A DNA stretch of 64,000 nt from an uncultured Bacteroidales bacterium. GTDB taxonomy: Bacteria > Bacteroidota > Bacteroidia > Bacteroidales > UBA932. Of the stretch, positions 7,996 to 16,410 are shown piece by piece. Under the pieces are notes generated by a model that was not told the origin of the DNA, ran no database searches, and was given only the letters and a program-made list of their open reading frames with translations. Position numbers and translations under genes: made by a program. Within the stretch, counting starts at the first letter, position 1. Each line of letters starts with the position of its first letter. The stretch is taken from NCBI GenBank assembly GCA_944323245.1, contig CALURT010000009.1:1-64000 (forward strand), written 5' to 3'.

Positions 7996-9066
7996 TCAGC
8001 AGCATTTAAGGACAGCCGGCAGTCCGGGTTTCAGTATGTCCTTTTTATTGAGTCCCTTGTATTTGTCTTCAGGATTGTATTCTATTCCGATTTTGTTCAA
8101 AAGGGGCTCTACCGCCACCTGATGAAGCTGGAGCCCGAGATCCCACGGGTCGTAACCGAGAACGAGACCTGCCACCTCCTCGTATGTGAATACAGGTATC
8201 CCGAATCCGTCCTTGCCATATGTCTTTCCAGTGGATTCGGCTATCACGTACTGCCACCTGTCCATGAAATATGGACAGCCGGGACAGTTGGTGATTATCA
8301 TGTCCGGATGATAAGGCTCCATCGATTCGAATTTCTTGTAGGTGTTCGAAAGCGAATAGCCTCTGTTGGCCTTGACATGGTATTGTCTGAACCCGTATCC
8401 GCAGCAGTGTCTTCGTTCGGGGTAGTCCACCACGTTGCCTCCCCATGCCTCGACCATTCCGCAAAGGACATACGGGTATTCGGCTCCTCCGACGCCTTTG
8501 GACGGGAACATCTTGGAATAATGGCATCCTATGTGCTCCACGACCTTGAGCGGCTCTCCCGTCTCCCGGTTTACGAGGCGGTATTTTGCCCGTGACGCTA
8601 TTTCGTTGCGGTACTTGTATATCAGGTCGCTCGCATGTGCGAGATATTTCGGCTTCTTGAATTCACGCCGGCATGCCTTCCACAGCATTTCCCGGATTTT
8701 CGTTTCCAGTTCCGGAAATTCCCTCCATGTTTCAAGGATTTCCGCATAATTCCCGAAAGAGGTGATGCAGGAGGCGACGTAATTTTCGTATCCGGCCTCC
8801 GTCATCAGGGCAAACTGCCTTGCCACGATGGTCATGACCGTTTCCTGAGGAATCGTATCGCAGTGATAGGCTATGCCTCCGCAGGTGGTATGGTGTTCCG
8901 TTTCATAAAAATCCTTTTTCAGGACATTCCGGCAGATTTCCAGAAACATCCTTTCCGCTCCGGGAAAGAAATTCTGCCTGATGCAGCTCCTGACATAGAA
9001 CCAGTGGTCATCCGGAATCTCTTTCTGGTATTCCGACCATATTTTCTGTTTTCCCTGATAAATCAT
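7996..9066 (-). CDS. HdrB-like CCG-domain protein
   Basis: A 356-residue soluble protein with two CCG-type domains. The first has C28, a degenerate TTCGG (C62) and C100. The second is canonical: C181, C221-C222-G, and CPGC at 261-264. In HdrB these cysteines bind two noncubane [4Fe-4S] clusters that cleave a heterodisulfide. Because the first domain deviates (CGG rather than CCG), it may bind only one such cluster or an atypical one. The end has an unusual ...LKCC terminus. The gene lies 33 nt after the larger HdrC-like gene and 29 nt before the HdrA-like gene, giving an hdrC-hdrB-hdrA order. Confidence 0.82.
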   Translation of the reverse strand: MIYQGKQKIWSEYQKEIPDDHWFYVRSCIRQNFFPGAERMFLEICRNVLKKDFYETEHHTTCGGIAYHCDTIPQETVMTIVARQFALMTEAGYENYVASCITSFGNYAEILETWREFPELETKIREMLWKACRREFKKPKYLAHASDLIYKYRNEIASRAKYRLVNRETGEPLKVVEHIGCHYSKMFPSKGVGGAEYPYVLCGMVEAWGGNVVDYPERRHCCGYGFRQYHVKANRGYSLSNTYKKFESMEPYHPDMIITNCPGCPYFMDRWQYVIAESTGKTYGKDGFGIPVFTYEEVAGLVLGYDPWDLGLQLHQVAVEPLLNKIGIEYNPEDKYKGLNKKDILKPGLPAVLKCC

Positions 9067-9099
9067 CTTCTTCCGATTAATGTTCGTAAATGCGAAAAC

Positions 9100-9801
9100 T
9101 CAGTCTTCGCTGTTCAAGTGGCATTCCGACGTATCCTCGAATGTCATACGGAAATATTCTTCCATGTCCATTCCCATTTCCTCGGCCTTTTCCTTGGAGC
9201 AACGTTCCACGGTTTCTATTCTTTCGGTACCTCCCGTGACGTCGAAAATCCTTTTGAGTTCATCCAAGGATTCCTGAGGGATGCGGCGCAGGATGCCTGG
9301 CCCGTTACCCTGATAATTTGCACCGAGACGTTCGAAATTGTCTTTCAGGTGCTCGGTATGCCATTTCCAGACAGGTCCCGATTCCTTGTGGTCTTCCCAT
9401 TTGAAGGTTTCGGGATAAACGCAGTAACCGTAATTGAGTATATTGCCTGTAAGCATTTTCGTAAGAGGGTAGAGCTGGCGTCCTTTTTCCGAGCATGTGA
9501 AATAGCCGAGTTTCGCCGAAAGATTGCGCAGCGCCATGAGGACAAGCCCCGGTCCGTTCTTGCGCGGACAGCGCGTCACGCACGACATGCATTCCCCGCA
9601 ATACCATATCATGTCGCTTTTCAGAAGTTTTTCTATTTCATCGTCGTCCTTGCTCTGGACAATGTCCATTATTTTTCTCGGATCGTATTTGTAAAACTCC
9701 GCAGCAGGACAGATGGCCGTGCAGGTCCCGCAATTTATGCAGGTCTTCAGACCTTCCTTAACCCTGTAGTCCTTGCTCAGTTCATCGTAAAGTTTACCCA
9801 T
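9100..9801 (-). CDS. HdrC-like 4Fe-4S protein (large)
   Basis: A 233-residue protein with two [4Fe-4S] motifs, C21/C24/C27/C31P and C68/C71/C74/C78P, and a C-terminal extension of about 150 residues with no further cysteine clusters that I recognise. The open frame continues 38 codons upstream, but ATG at 9801 is preferred: it gives the normal HdrC N-terminus just before the first cluster and lies 11 nt after the antiporter stop codon. It is the first of five contiguous redox genes. The role is electron transfer to the HdrB-like partner encoded next. Confidence 0.85.
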   Translation of the reverse strand: MGKLYDELSKDYRVKEGLKTCINCGTCTAICPAAEFYKYDPRKIMDIVQSKDDDEIEKLLKSDMIWYCGECMSCVTRCPRKNGPGLVLMALRNLSAKLGYFTCSEKGRQLYPLTKMLTGNILNYGYCVYPETFKWEDHKESGPVWKWHTEHLKDNFERLGANYQGNGPGILRRIPQESLDELKRIFDVTGGTERIETVERCSKEKAEEMGMDMEEYFRMTFEDTSECHLNSED

Positions 9802-9812
9802 GACAATCAATT

Positions 9813-10775
9813 TCAAACCGACATGAACAGCCATGTCATATAACAACCTCCCATGACAAGAAAAATCAGCCCTTCGAACCTGTCGATCAGATTTTTCCTG
9901 AAAAGATATGCGCATGCCATGATGAAAATCGCCCCGAGGAGCACCATGGCAAGATCTATCGTGGATATACCCGAAAGCGACAGCGGCCTGATGAGGGCGG
10001 CGCCTCCGAGTATCAGAAGTATGTTCGATATGTTGGAGCCGAGGATATTCCCGAGGGCAAGCTGTCCCTTACCCTTGACGGCCGCCGTCACGCTTGCCGC
10101 AAGTTCCGGCAATGACGTGCCTCCTGCAAGCACCGTAATGGCTATGAAGGAATCCGAAAGCCCGGCCATGGCCGCAAGCCTGGATGCCGAGCCCACAAGA
10201 ATGTCTCCGCCGAAAACAAGAGCCGCAAGCCCTCCGGCAACCATAATGGAGGCGACAGCCGTTTTTTGCGGTTCCGTCTTCCTGATGTCTTCTTCAGTCA
10301 CCTCCTGCCTGCCGTTTTTCAGAAGCAGGTACATGTATAATGCGAATACGGCAAGAAAGACGGCGCCGTCGATACGGCAGAGGATGTTTCCGCCCAAACC
10401 GAAAATCGTGCTGTTTATTCCCATGAGGATGAGCATCATCGTGGCTATGATATTCATCGGGATGTCCCTTCTGAGATTGGACTGCGTGATGGCAAGAGGG
10501 GAGACAAGGGCGGTAAGGCCGAGTATGAACATCGTATTGAATATGTTCGAACCTACGATATTGCCTACGGCCATATCAGCGTTGCCTCTGACTGCCGACA
10601 GGAAACTGACGGCCATCTCCGGGGTGGAAGTGCCGATGCCGACTATCACGAGACCGATGACGAATTCACTGATTCTGAGCCGTCGGGCAATGGCCGAGGC
10701 CCCGTCCACAAGAAAAACAGCCCCTGCAAGTATCAGGACAAGTCCCGCTATCAGAATGCATATCTGTATAAACAT
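9813..10775 (-). CDS. CaCA-family sodium/calcium antiporter (YrbG-like)
   Basis: A 320-residue integral membrane protein with about ten helices in two homologous halves. Each half has the alpha-repeat signature: GIGTSTPEMAVSFLSA ... GNIVGSNIFN in the first and AGGTSLPELAASVTAA ... GNILGSNISN in the second. These acidic and Asn/Ser residues form the cation sites that exchange Ca2+ against Na+ or H+. It is the first gene of the Hdr/cysteate synthase operon, with its own predicted promoter at 10816-10823. Whether the ion transport is linked to the redox complex or just shares a transcript is not known. Confidence 0.9.
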   Translation of the reverse strand: MFIQICILIAGLVLILAGAVFLVDGASAIARRLRISEFVIGLVIVGIGTSTPEMAVSFLSAVRGNADMAVGNIVGSNIFNTMFILGLTALVSPLAITQSNLRRDIPMNIIATMMLILMGINSTIFGLGGNILCRIDGAVFLAVFALYMYLLLKNGRQEVTEEDIRKTEPQKTAVASIMVAGGLAALVFGGDILVGSASRLAAMAGLSDSFIAITVLAGGTSLPELAASVTAAVKGKGQLALGNILGSNISNILLILGGAALIRPLSLSGISTIDLAMVLLGAIFIMACAYLFRKNLIDRFEGLIFLVMGGCYMTWLFMSV

Positions 10776-10815
10776 TGCTTCTTCGGAATTGACTGCAAAA
10801 AAGCAGAAAACCTTG

Positions 10816-10823
10816 CAAAGTTA
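10816..10823 (-). promoter_or_regulatory. Predicted -7 box for the antiporter/Hdr/cysteate synthase operon
   Basis: TAACTTTG on the minus strand fits TAnnTTTG and lies 41 bp before the antiporter start, in the 54-nt gap after rlmD. No clear TTTG -33 box is seen at the usual distance. Confidence 0.45.
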
Positions 10824-10829
10824 TAAAAT

Positions 10830-12284
10830 TTATTCCGAAAATGCCACACCGCCGTTGCCGGAGGAGGCGTCAGGAGAGAGACGGTCCAGTCTCACCACGT
10901 TTTCCACATGGTGCGTATGAGGGAACATGTCCACAGGTCTGACAGCCGTGATACCGTATTTCCCGGCAAGCATGGCGAGGTCGCGGGCCTGCGATGCAGG
11001 ATTGCAGCTTACATACACTATTCTTTCGGGAGCGGCTTTCAGTATGACTTCTATCACGTCCTGATGTACGCCGGCACGGGGAGGGTCGAGAATTATCACG
11101 TCCGGTCTGCCATGCTCAGCTATGAACTTCTCGGTAAGCATGTCCTTCATGTCGCCGGCGAAAAACTCGCAGTTCCCGATACCGTTGTTCCTCGTGTTGA
11201 CGATCGCATCCTGCACGGCTTCGGGGACATATTCTATCCCTATCACCTTGCTTGCCGACGATGACACGAACTGGGCGATGGTACCCGTACCCGTATAAAG
11301 GTCGTAAACTGTTTCCGAACCTGTCAAAGCGGCATATTCATGTGCGGTGGAATAAAGCCTGTAGGCCTGGGGCGAATTGGTCTGATAGAAGGACTTGGGG
11401 CCTATCTTGAATTTCAGGCCTTCCATTTCTTCGTATATGGCATCTTCACCTTTATATAATATGCAGTCGAGGTCGGAAATCGAATCGTTGGCCTTCCCGT
11501 TTATCACATACCAGAGGGAGACTATCTGAGGAAATTCCGCAGAAACGGCCTCCAAAAGGGCGGTACGGGCCTTCACGTCTTCATGATAGAAGCACATTAC
11601 CAGCATTACGTCACCCTTTTCGTTGGTCCGGACTATCATGTTGCGCAGAAAACCCGTATGGTTTCTTATGTCGAAAAATCCGAGACCGTTTTCCACGGCA
11701 TATTTCTTTATGAAAAGCCTGATGGCATTCGACGGGTCTTTCTGAAGCCTGCATTCCTTTATGTCCAATACCTTGTCGAAAAATCTTCCGACGTGGAATC
11801 CGAGCCCGCATCTGTCGTTTTCGGGAATGGAATCGGGATCCTCTCCGGCCTCAATCCATCTTCTGTTCGAAAAGGTGAATTCCAATTTGTTCCTGTAATA
11901 TACCGTCCTGTCGGAGGGGATTATCGGTGAAATTTCCGGTATTTCGAGATGTCCGATGCGTACCAGCTGGTCGTAAACCTGCTGCTGCTTGGCCTGAAGC
12001 TGCATTCCGTAGGGGAGAGGCTGCCATTTGCATCCGCCGCAGATTCCGAAATGGGGGCAGAACGGCTCCAGACGGTCGGGAGAAGGGGTTACAAGCCTCA
12101 GGATATAACCCTCCATGTAGTTTTTCTTCTTTTTGGTAACCTTGACGTCGACTATATCTCCCGGCACGGCAAAAGGGACGAACAATACTGTCCCGTCGAC
12201 TTTTGCTATGGCCTTGCCCTCGGCGGCCACACCTTCTATCCTTACGTTTTCGAGTATGATTTCCTTTTTCTTTCTCATTTTCAT
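10830..12284 (-). CDS. rlmD: 23S rRNA (uracil-5-)-methyltransferase, RlmD-type
   Basis: A 484-residue SAM-dependent RNA m5U methyltransferase. An N-terminal TRAM domain (about residues 8-65) is followed by the [4Fe-4S] motif CPHFGICGGC and a later Cys in KECRLQ, as in RlmD. The SAM motif is VYDLYTGTGT; the catalytic part has DPPRAG and VSCNPASQARD, where the Cys attacks uracil C6. The frame is open 97 codons further upstream, but the start at 12284 (MKMRKKK) gives the family N-terminus and sits 27 bp from a TAnnTTTG box. Which uridine is modified (U747, U1939 or U54 of tRNA) cannot be fixed from sequence. Confidence 0.88.
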   Translation of the reverse strand: MKMRKKKEIILENVRIEGVAAEGKAIAKVDGTVLFVPFAVPGDIVDVKVTKKKKNYMEGYILRLVTPSPDRLEPFCPHFGICGGCKWQPLPYGMQLQAKQQQVYDQLVRIGHLEIPEISPIIPSDRTVYYRNKLEFTFSNRRWIEAGEDPDSIPENDRCGLGFHVGRFFDKVLDIKECRLQKDPSNAIRLFIKKYAVENGLGFFDIRNHTGFLRNMIVRTNEKGDVMLVMCFYHEDVKARTALLEAVSAEFPQIVSLWYVINGKANDSISDLDCILYKGEDAIYEEMEGLKFKIGPKSFYQTNSPQAYRLYSTAHEYAALTGSETVYDLYTGTGTIAQFVSSSASKVIGIEYVPEAVQDAIVNTRNNGIGNCEFFAGDMKDMLTEKFIAEHGRPDVIILDPPRAGVHQDVIEVILKAAPERIVYVSCNPASQARDLAMLAGKYGITAVRPVDMFPHTHHVENVVRLDRLSPDASSGNGGVAFSE

Positions 12285-12310
12285 GAATTGCTTTGACCTG
12301 CAAAAGTATT

Positions 12311-12318
12311 CAAAAATA
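12311..12318 (-). promoter_or_regulatory. -7 box of rlmD
   Basis: TATTTTTG on the minus strand fits TAnnTTTG and lies 27 bp before the rlmD start. It is back to back with the plus-strand box at 12323, four bases away. Confidence 0.5.
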
Positions 12319-12322
12319 TAAT

Positions 12323-12330
12323 TATATTTG
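12323..12330 (+). promoter_or_regulatory. -7 box of the lipoprotein/barrel operon
   Basis: TATATTTG fits TAnnTTTG and lies 30 bp before the ATG at 12361, which supports that start rather than the upstream in-frame ATG at 12328. Confidence 0.55.
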
Positions 12331-12360
12331 CAAGATTTTAATCCAAAAACCAAAAACGAA

Positions 12361-14325
12361 ATGTCAACTTTCATGAAATCAATGAAATGCGCATCCGTTC
12401 TCGTTGTCATGGGTGTCGGCGCCGTATCATGCATCGATGAGGCGTACGATCTGAGCAACGGAATCGATACCACCGTCACTATCGAGGGAAACATCAGCGC
12501 TCCGATAGGCAGTACGGCTTTCATGCAGGTAGGGGACTTTCTCAGTCTCGACGGGGAGAATTCGGCCCTTGTCAAGGATGAAAACGGGAATTATGTTCTC
12601 GAAATCGAAGGCAGCGGGACTTCGTACGAATATACGCTGCCGGATGTAAAGGTCGGGAATTTCCTGAATTCGGGCGAACGGATGGAATTCAACATCGATG
12701 CACCTTACGACGGCATTGATCTGGACGGTCATTCGCTTTCCGAATTCGAATTGCCGGAAGGCGGGTATCATATCCCGGCCGATATAGTGCTTTTCCCGGA
12801 TGAAATACATTCCTTTACTTCTGAAATGCAGGAAATTGCCATAGAGATAGACGAGGAACTTCCGGAAGAGGTTACCGGTATCAGGAACATAAACCTTGAC
12901 ATGGACATCACGATAGAGTTTTCCATGAACATGGGACCGATTGCCACTACCGACGATTTCCTCGTGGATTTTCCTGATTATTTGGTTTTTGCCGAATCTT
13001 CGGACTATACCATGCTTGAAGGGAACATTCTGACGGATTTTTCAGGCAGGACATTCGATACTTCGGCCCCTTATTCCGTGACGTTGAAACTGATTTCCAT
13101 CGATTTCAGCAAAATGTCCCCGGGACAGGGTGTCGTAAACGGGAAAATCGCCATTTCGGACCATGTCCTTGTCGGCTCGGAAACCGAGACTGTCTTCTCT
13201 TTCAATCCGTATGAAATACAGAGTGCAAATTCAGGCTATCTTCCGGCCGTGGTCTGCCTTACGGCGAATATAACGGCTTCCGACCCGATAATCAAGGACG
13301 CGGAAATTTCCATAAGCCCTGACATTGCCGTAGATGACCAGGAATTCGAAATTTCGGGTATTCCCGAGACCCTTACCGGAAACGGGACGGTCCTCGACAT
13401 CTACAATCCCCAGATAGAGCTTGACATAGTCAACCCGAGTCCTTTCAACCTTGGGCTTTCGGCCGACTTGGTGGCATTCAAGGACAATGAGGAATTGCAC
13501 AGAATATCCATCGGCGGGGCTGAAAATCCGATAAGCATAGAGCCGGGCAACGGACATCTGTTCATTTCGGCAAGGGGAGCGTCCGTGCCTGATGTCCTCG
13601 ACGGCACATTTTACAAGGACATAGTAATAGAAGATCTTACTGACCTCATAAAGAATATTCCGGACAAGATAGCGGTCATGAACATCCGGATGACGGCTCC
13701 TGAAGATCAGTACGGTACGATAATCCCGAACGACACCTACAATTTCACTATCGGATACGGTCTCAGTGCTCCGCTTGCTTTCGGGCCGGAGATGAAAGTG
13801 GAGACATCGATAGTGACTGACGGACTGCAGGGGGGTTCTTCCGACTCTCCGGAGGATGGAAATTCAGGAAATACGGACATAGACGGAGACGGAATCCCGG
13901 ATGAAGGACAACCTGTCGGGGACAGCGGTTCCGGAATGGAAATAGATCCGTCGAGCAATGCTTCCGTGGAAATATCCATGATATTCTCGAATGCAATCCC
14001 TCTCGACATGACTGTCACGGCCGTACCGATTGACGTGGACGGCAATGAAATGACCGACGGACCTCAGATAACAGTCGAAGGTTTCGTCAAGGGAGGTTCG
14101 GTACAGCAGCCTGCAGATTCACCGATTGTCCTCAGGACTTCTGCCGTGGCTGACGACATCGACAGGATCGACGGTTTCAGCCTGAAACTGACAGTTTCCG
14201 CACCTCAGGACGCTTCATTGCAAGGCATTCCTCTCAATGAAAGTCAGGGAATACAGCTGAAAGACATCAAATTGTACCTGAACGGAAAAATTTCCACAAC
14301 CTTATCTTATAATTCGGAATTATGA
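12361..14325 (+). CDS. Large hypothetical lipoprotein
   Basis: A 654-residue protein with a lipoprotein signal ending VGAVSC and Cys24 as the likely acylation site. The rest is beta-rich and acidic, with repeated segments of similar type suggesting several beta-sandwich modules. Near the C-terminal third is DIDGDGIPDEGQ, a thrombospondin type 3-like calcium-binding motif inside a Ser/Gly/Asp-rich linker. I do not recognise a named enzyme or binding family. Its stop overlaps the start of the outer-membrane barrel protein by 4 nt, so the pair is probably made together and may form a surface lipoprotein/barrel unit. The start at 12361 is preferred over 12328 because it gives a proper signal peptide. 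Confidence 0.8.
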   Translation: MSTFMKSMKCASVLVVMGVGAVSCIDEAYDLSNGIDTTVTIEGNISAPIGSTAFMQVGDFLSLDGENSALVKDENGNYVLEIEGSGTSYEYTLPDVKVGNFLNSGERMEFNIDAPYDGIDLDGHSLSEFELPEGGYHIPADIVLFPDEIHSFTSEMQEIAIEIDEELPEEVTGIRNINLDMDITIEFSMNMGPIATTDDFLVDFPDYLVFAESSDYTMLEGNILTDFSGRTFDTSAPYSVTLKLISIDFSKMSPGQGVVNGKIAISDHVLVGSETETVFSFNPYEIQSANSGYLPAVVCLTANITASDPIIKDAEISISPDIAVDDQEFEISGIPETLTGNGTVLDIYNPQIELDIVNPSPFNLGLSADLVAFKDNEELHRISIGGAENPISIEPGNGHLFISARGASVPDVLDGTFYKDIVIEDLTDLIKNIPDKIAVMNIRMTAPEDQYGTIIPNDTYNFTIGYGLSAPLAFGPEMKVETSIVTDGLQGGSSDSPEDGNSGNTDIDGDGIPDEGQPVGDSGSGMEIDPSSNASVEISMIFSNAIPLDMTVTAVPIDVDGNEMTDGPQITVEGFVKGGSVQQPADSPIVLRTSAVADDIDRIDGFSLKLTVSAPQDASLQGIPLNESQGIQLKDIKLYLNGKISTTLSYNSEL

Positions 14326-15785
14326 AAAGGATATTATTGTCAATCATAGCTCTTGTTGCCGTATCGGCTTCGGTGTACGGGCAGACGGCACCGAGAACAG
14401 CATATTTCCTTGACGGATATAACTACAGGCATCTGCTCAACCCCGCATTTGCCTCGTCAAGAAGCTATTTCACCCTTCCGGTACTCGGATATACCGACTT
14501 TTCCCTGCAATCCGACATGGGAGTGAAGACCTTCCTGTATCCGTACAACGGACAGCTTACCACCTTCATGAACGGTGCAGTCAGCGCCGAAGAATTTCTA
14601 GGAAAACTGAACAGGAACAATTCGGTCAACGCCAATATAAGCACTCCTTTGGTGTCCGTAGGCAAATGGGGCAAGTCCGGCAAGGGATTTACGGTGGTCG
14701 ACCTGTCGATAAAATCGGAAAACAATGTCAACCTGCCATACGACCTCTTCGATTTCATGAAAAACGTGGGGGCACGGCAGCAGTACGACATCAGCAACCT
14801 CGGGATAAAATCAAGATCGTACATGCAGCTCGCCATCGGACACACCCACAAGATAGGGGAGAGAATCTCCGTGGGCGGAAAGGTAAAGTTCCTGCTCGGT
14901 CTCCCTGCTGCAGAATTGAACATAGACAACATGCAGGTTTCCATGAACGAGGACAAATGGAGTGTCAAGGCGACAGGTTCACTCAGTACGACAATGCCTG
15001 GAGTTGATATTCCGAAAAGGGCCGACGGGAGTCTGGATCTTCAGAATGTGAATTTCAACATGGATAATGTGACAGGGAGCGACCCGGATGCTTCTATCGG
15101 GACTCTCATCAAAAATACGATAGGGAATTTCATCGGAGGGTACGGGGCAGCCCTTGACCTCGGAGTCAATGTCGAAGTCATCAAAGGACTCAGCGTATCG
15201 GCAGCCATCCTCGATCTCGGTCTCATGCAGTGGAACAACAGGTTCGCAGCGAAAACAGGTGACAACTACTGGGAATTCACCGGATTTGAAAATGTGGACC
15301 TGAACGGAGAAGGGGAGAACAGCATCGGAAACCAGTTGGAACAGATAGGTTCCGGTTTTTCGGATTTCATCGTGATGTATGAAGACAGCGAATCAGTCGG
15401 CAAGAAATGGGAATTCCTGTCCTGCACCATGAATATCGGCGCCGAATACAAGATGCCTTTTTACAGAAGGTTGTCTGTAGGAGCCTTGTCCTCGACAAGA
15501 TTCAACGGAGCCTATACGTGGACAGAGGGGCGTTTTTCATTGAATCTCGCTCCGCTCAACTGGATCAGCATGTCTGCAAGCTACGGCATATCCAACTTCG
15601 GTTCCACTTTCGGCGCAATGCTGAATATCCATACGGCGGCATTCAGCCTTTTCTTCGGTTCGGATACCTTCCTGCTGAATTTCTCGCCGATGAGTACGAC
15701 TTACGGAATCGTGCCTCTTGACAATCTGAATGTACACCTGAACTTCGGTCTTACATTCAATATAAGCAAGCGCAGGGACCTGTAA
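14322..15785 (+). CDS. Outer-membrane beta-barrel protein (DUF5723-like)
   Basis: A 487-residue protein with a Sec signal peptide (cleavage near SVYGQ, residues 17-21). The opening RTAYFLDGYNYRHLLNPAFA resembles the DUF5723 family of Bacteroidetes barrel proteins. Alternating hydrophobic strands and a C-terminal NLNVHLNFGLTFNISKR fit a membrane barrel. The function is unknown. Translational overlap with the lipoprotein at 12361 suggests partnership. Transcription from this side probably ends at the hairpin at 15841-15910. Confidence 0.82.
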   Translation: MKRILLSIIALVAVSASVYGQTAPRTAYFLDGYNYRHLLNPAFASSRSYFTLPVLGYTDFSLQSDMGVKTFLYPYNGQLTTFMNGAVSAEEFLGKLNRNNSVNANISTPLVSVGKWGKSGKGFTVVDLSIKSENNVNLPYDLFDFMKNVGARQQYDISNLGIKSRSYMQLAIGHTHKIGERISVGGKVKFLLGLPAAELNIDNMQVSMNEDKWSVKATGSLSTTMPGVDIPKRADGSLDLQNVNFNMDNVTGSDPDASIGTLIKNTIGNFIGGYGAALDLGVNVEVIKGLSVSAAILDLGLMQWNNRFAAKTGDNYWEFTGFENVDLNGEGENSIGNQLEQIGSGFSDFIVMYEDSESVGKKWEFLSCTMNIGAEYKMPFYRRLSVGALSSTRFNGAYTWTEGRFSLNLAPLNWISMSASYGISNFGSTFGAMLNIHTAAFSLFFGSDTFLLNFSPMSTTYGIVPLDNLNVHLNFGLTFNISKRRDL

Positions 15786-15840
15786 ATCTGTGCAAGGCAG
15801 ACCGAAGATTCTGCACGGCATACTTTAAGACACGACATAC

Positions 15841-15910
15841 TAAAAAAGAGATTGGAAAAACGCTCATGCTGACAAAAACGCATTCGCTTTCTTTTCCAAT
15901 CTCTTTTTTA
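15841..15910. terminator. Bidirectional terminator-like hairpin (long hairpin element, copy 2)
   Basis: A 19-bp perfect inverted repeat (15841-15859 with 15892-15910) has A-runs on the left and T-runs on the right, between two convergent genes, as expected for a bidirectional intrinsic terminator. The core CGCTCATGCTGACAAAAACG followed by CATTCGCT matches the hairpin at 705-770 in 26 of 28 positions, although the outer stems differ. Confidence 0.8.
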
Positions 15911-15930
15911 TTGACAAGGGTAGTCTCCTT

Positions 15931-16377
15931 TTATTTTATAAGCTTTTCCACTTTTTCGATCTTGTACTCATAGAACTGGGAGCACGGCTCGTACCTGTAC
16001 GGTATGTATTCGTATGCCCTGCAGTATGCAATGCCGTTTTTCCTGCAGTAATACACATCTATGCGGATACCATTACCCTTGTCCTCTTCGTGGAGGCTGA
16101 TGGATTCAGGGGAGGATGAAAGGGCGGTCATTATGGAGTCTTTCAGACTTTGGGCGAAATACCTTTCCTTTTTCTTGTAAATCTCCCCGGTTTCCACGAG
16201 CTTGTATCCTGACCTGAGGACCATGATGAAAATCAGTCCTGCGAAGATCATGAAAAATCCCACAATATTTACCGATGCGCTTGTCTTGATGGCGACAAGG
16301 ACGCCTCCGGCTATAATAAGAGCCAATGATATGATAAGGTCGCGTGCAGTAAGCACTCTTTTGAATTCTTTTTCCAT
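15931..16377 (-). CDS. Small two-helix membrane protein of unknown function
   Basis: A 148-residue protein. Two hydrophobic segments lie at about residues 14-32 and 36-54, followed by a soluble tail with a Cys/Tyr-rich stretch near the C-terminus (YYCRKNGIAYCRAYEYIPYR). No family is recognised. It has no operon partner, being convergent with the barrel gene and separated from the next minus gene by a REP-like element. Confidence 0.7.
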   Translation of the reverse strand: MEKEFKRVLTARDLIISLALIIAGGVLVAIKTSASVNIVGFFMIFAGLIFIMVLRSGYKLVETGEIYKKKERYFAQSLKDSIMTALSSSPESISLHEEDKGNGIRIDVYYCRKNGIAYCRAYEYIPYRYEPCSQFYEYKIEKVEKLIK

Positions 16378-16410
16378 TTTGTAAAATATTGATAATTAGT
16401 TGATTAAAAT

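Noticed and set aside
4768..9801. Complete methanogen-type heterodisulfide reductase or sulfate-reduction Dsr cluster
   Set aside because: HdrA lacks ferredoxin domains, no DsrAB, Mvh or coenzyme M/B genes are present, and the membrane and HdrD parts are fused.
12285..12575. Longer N-terminus for rlmD
   Set aside because: The extension crosses the divergent promoter and would add about 97 unrelated residues.
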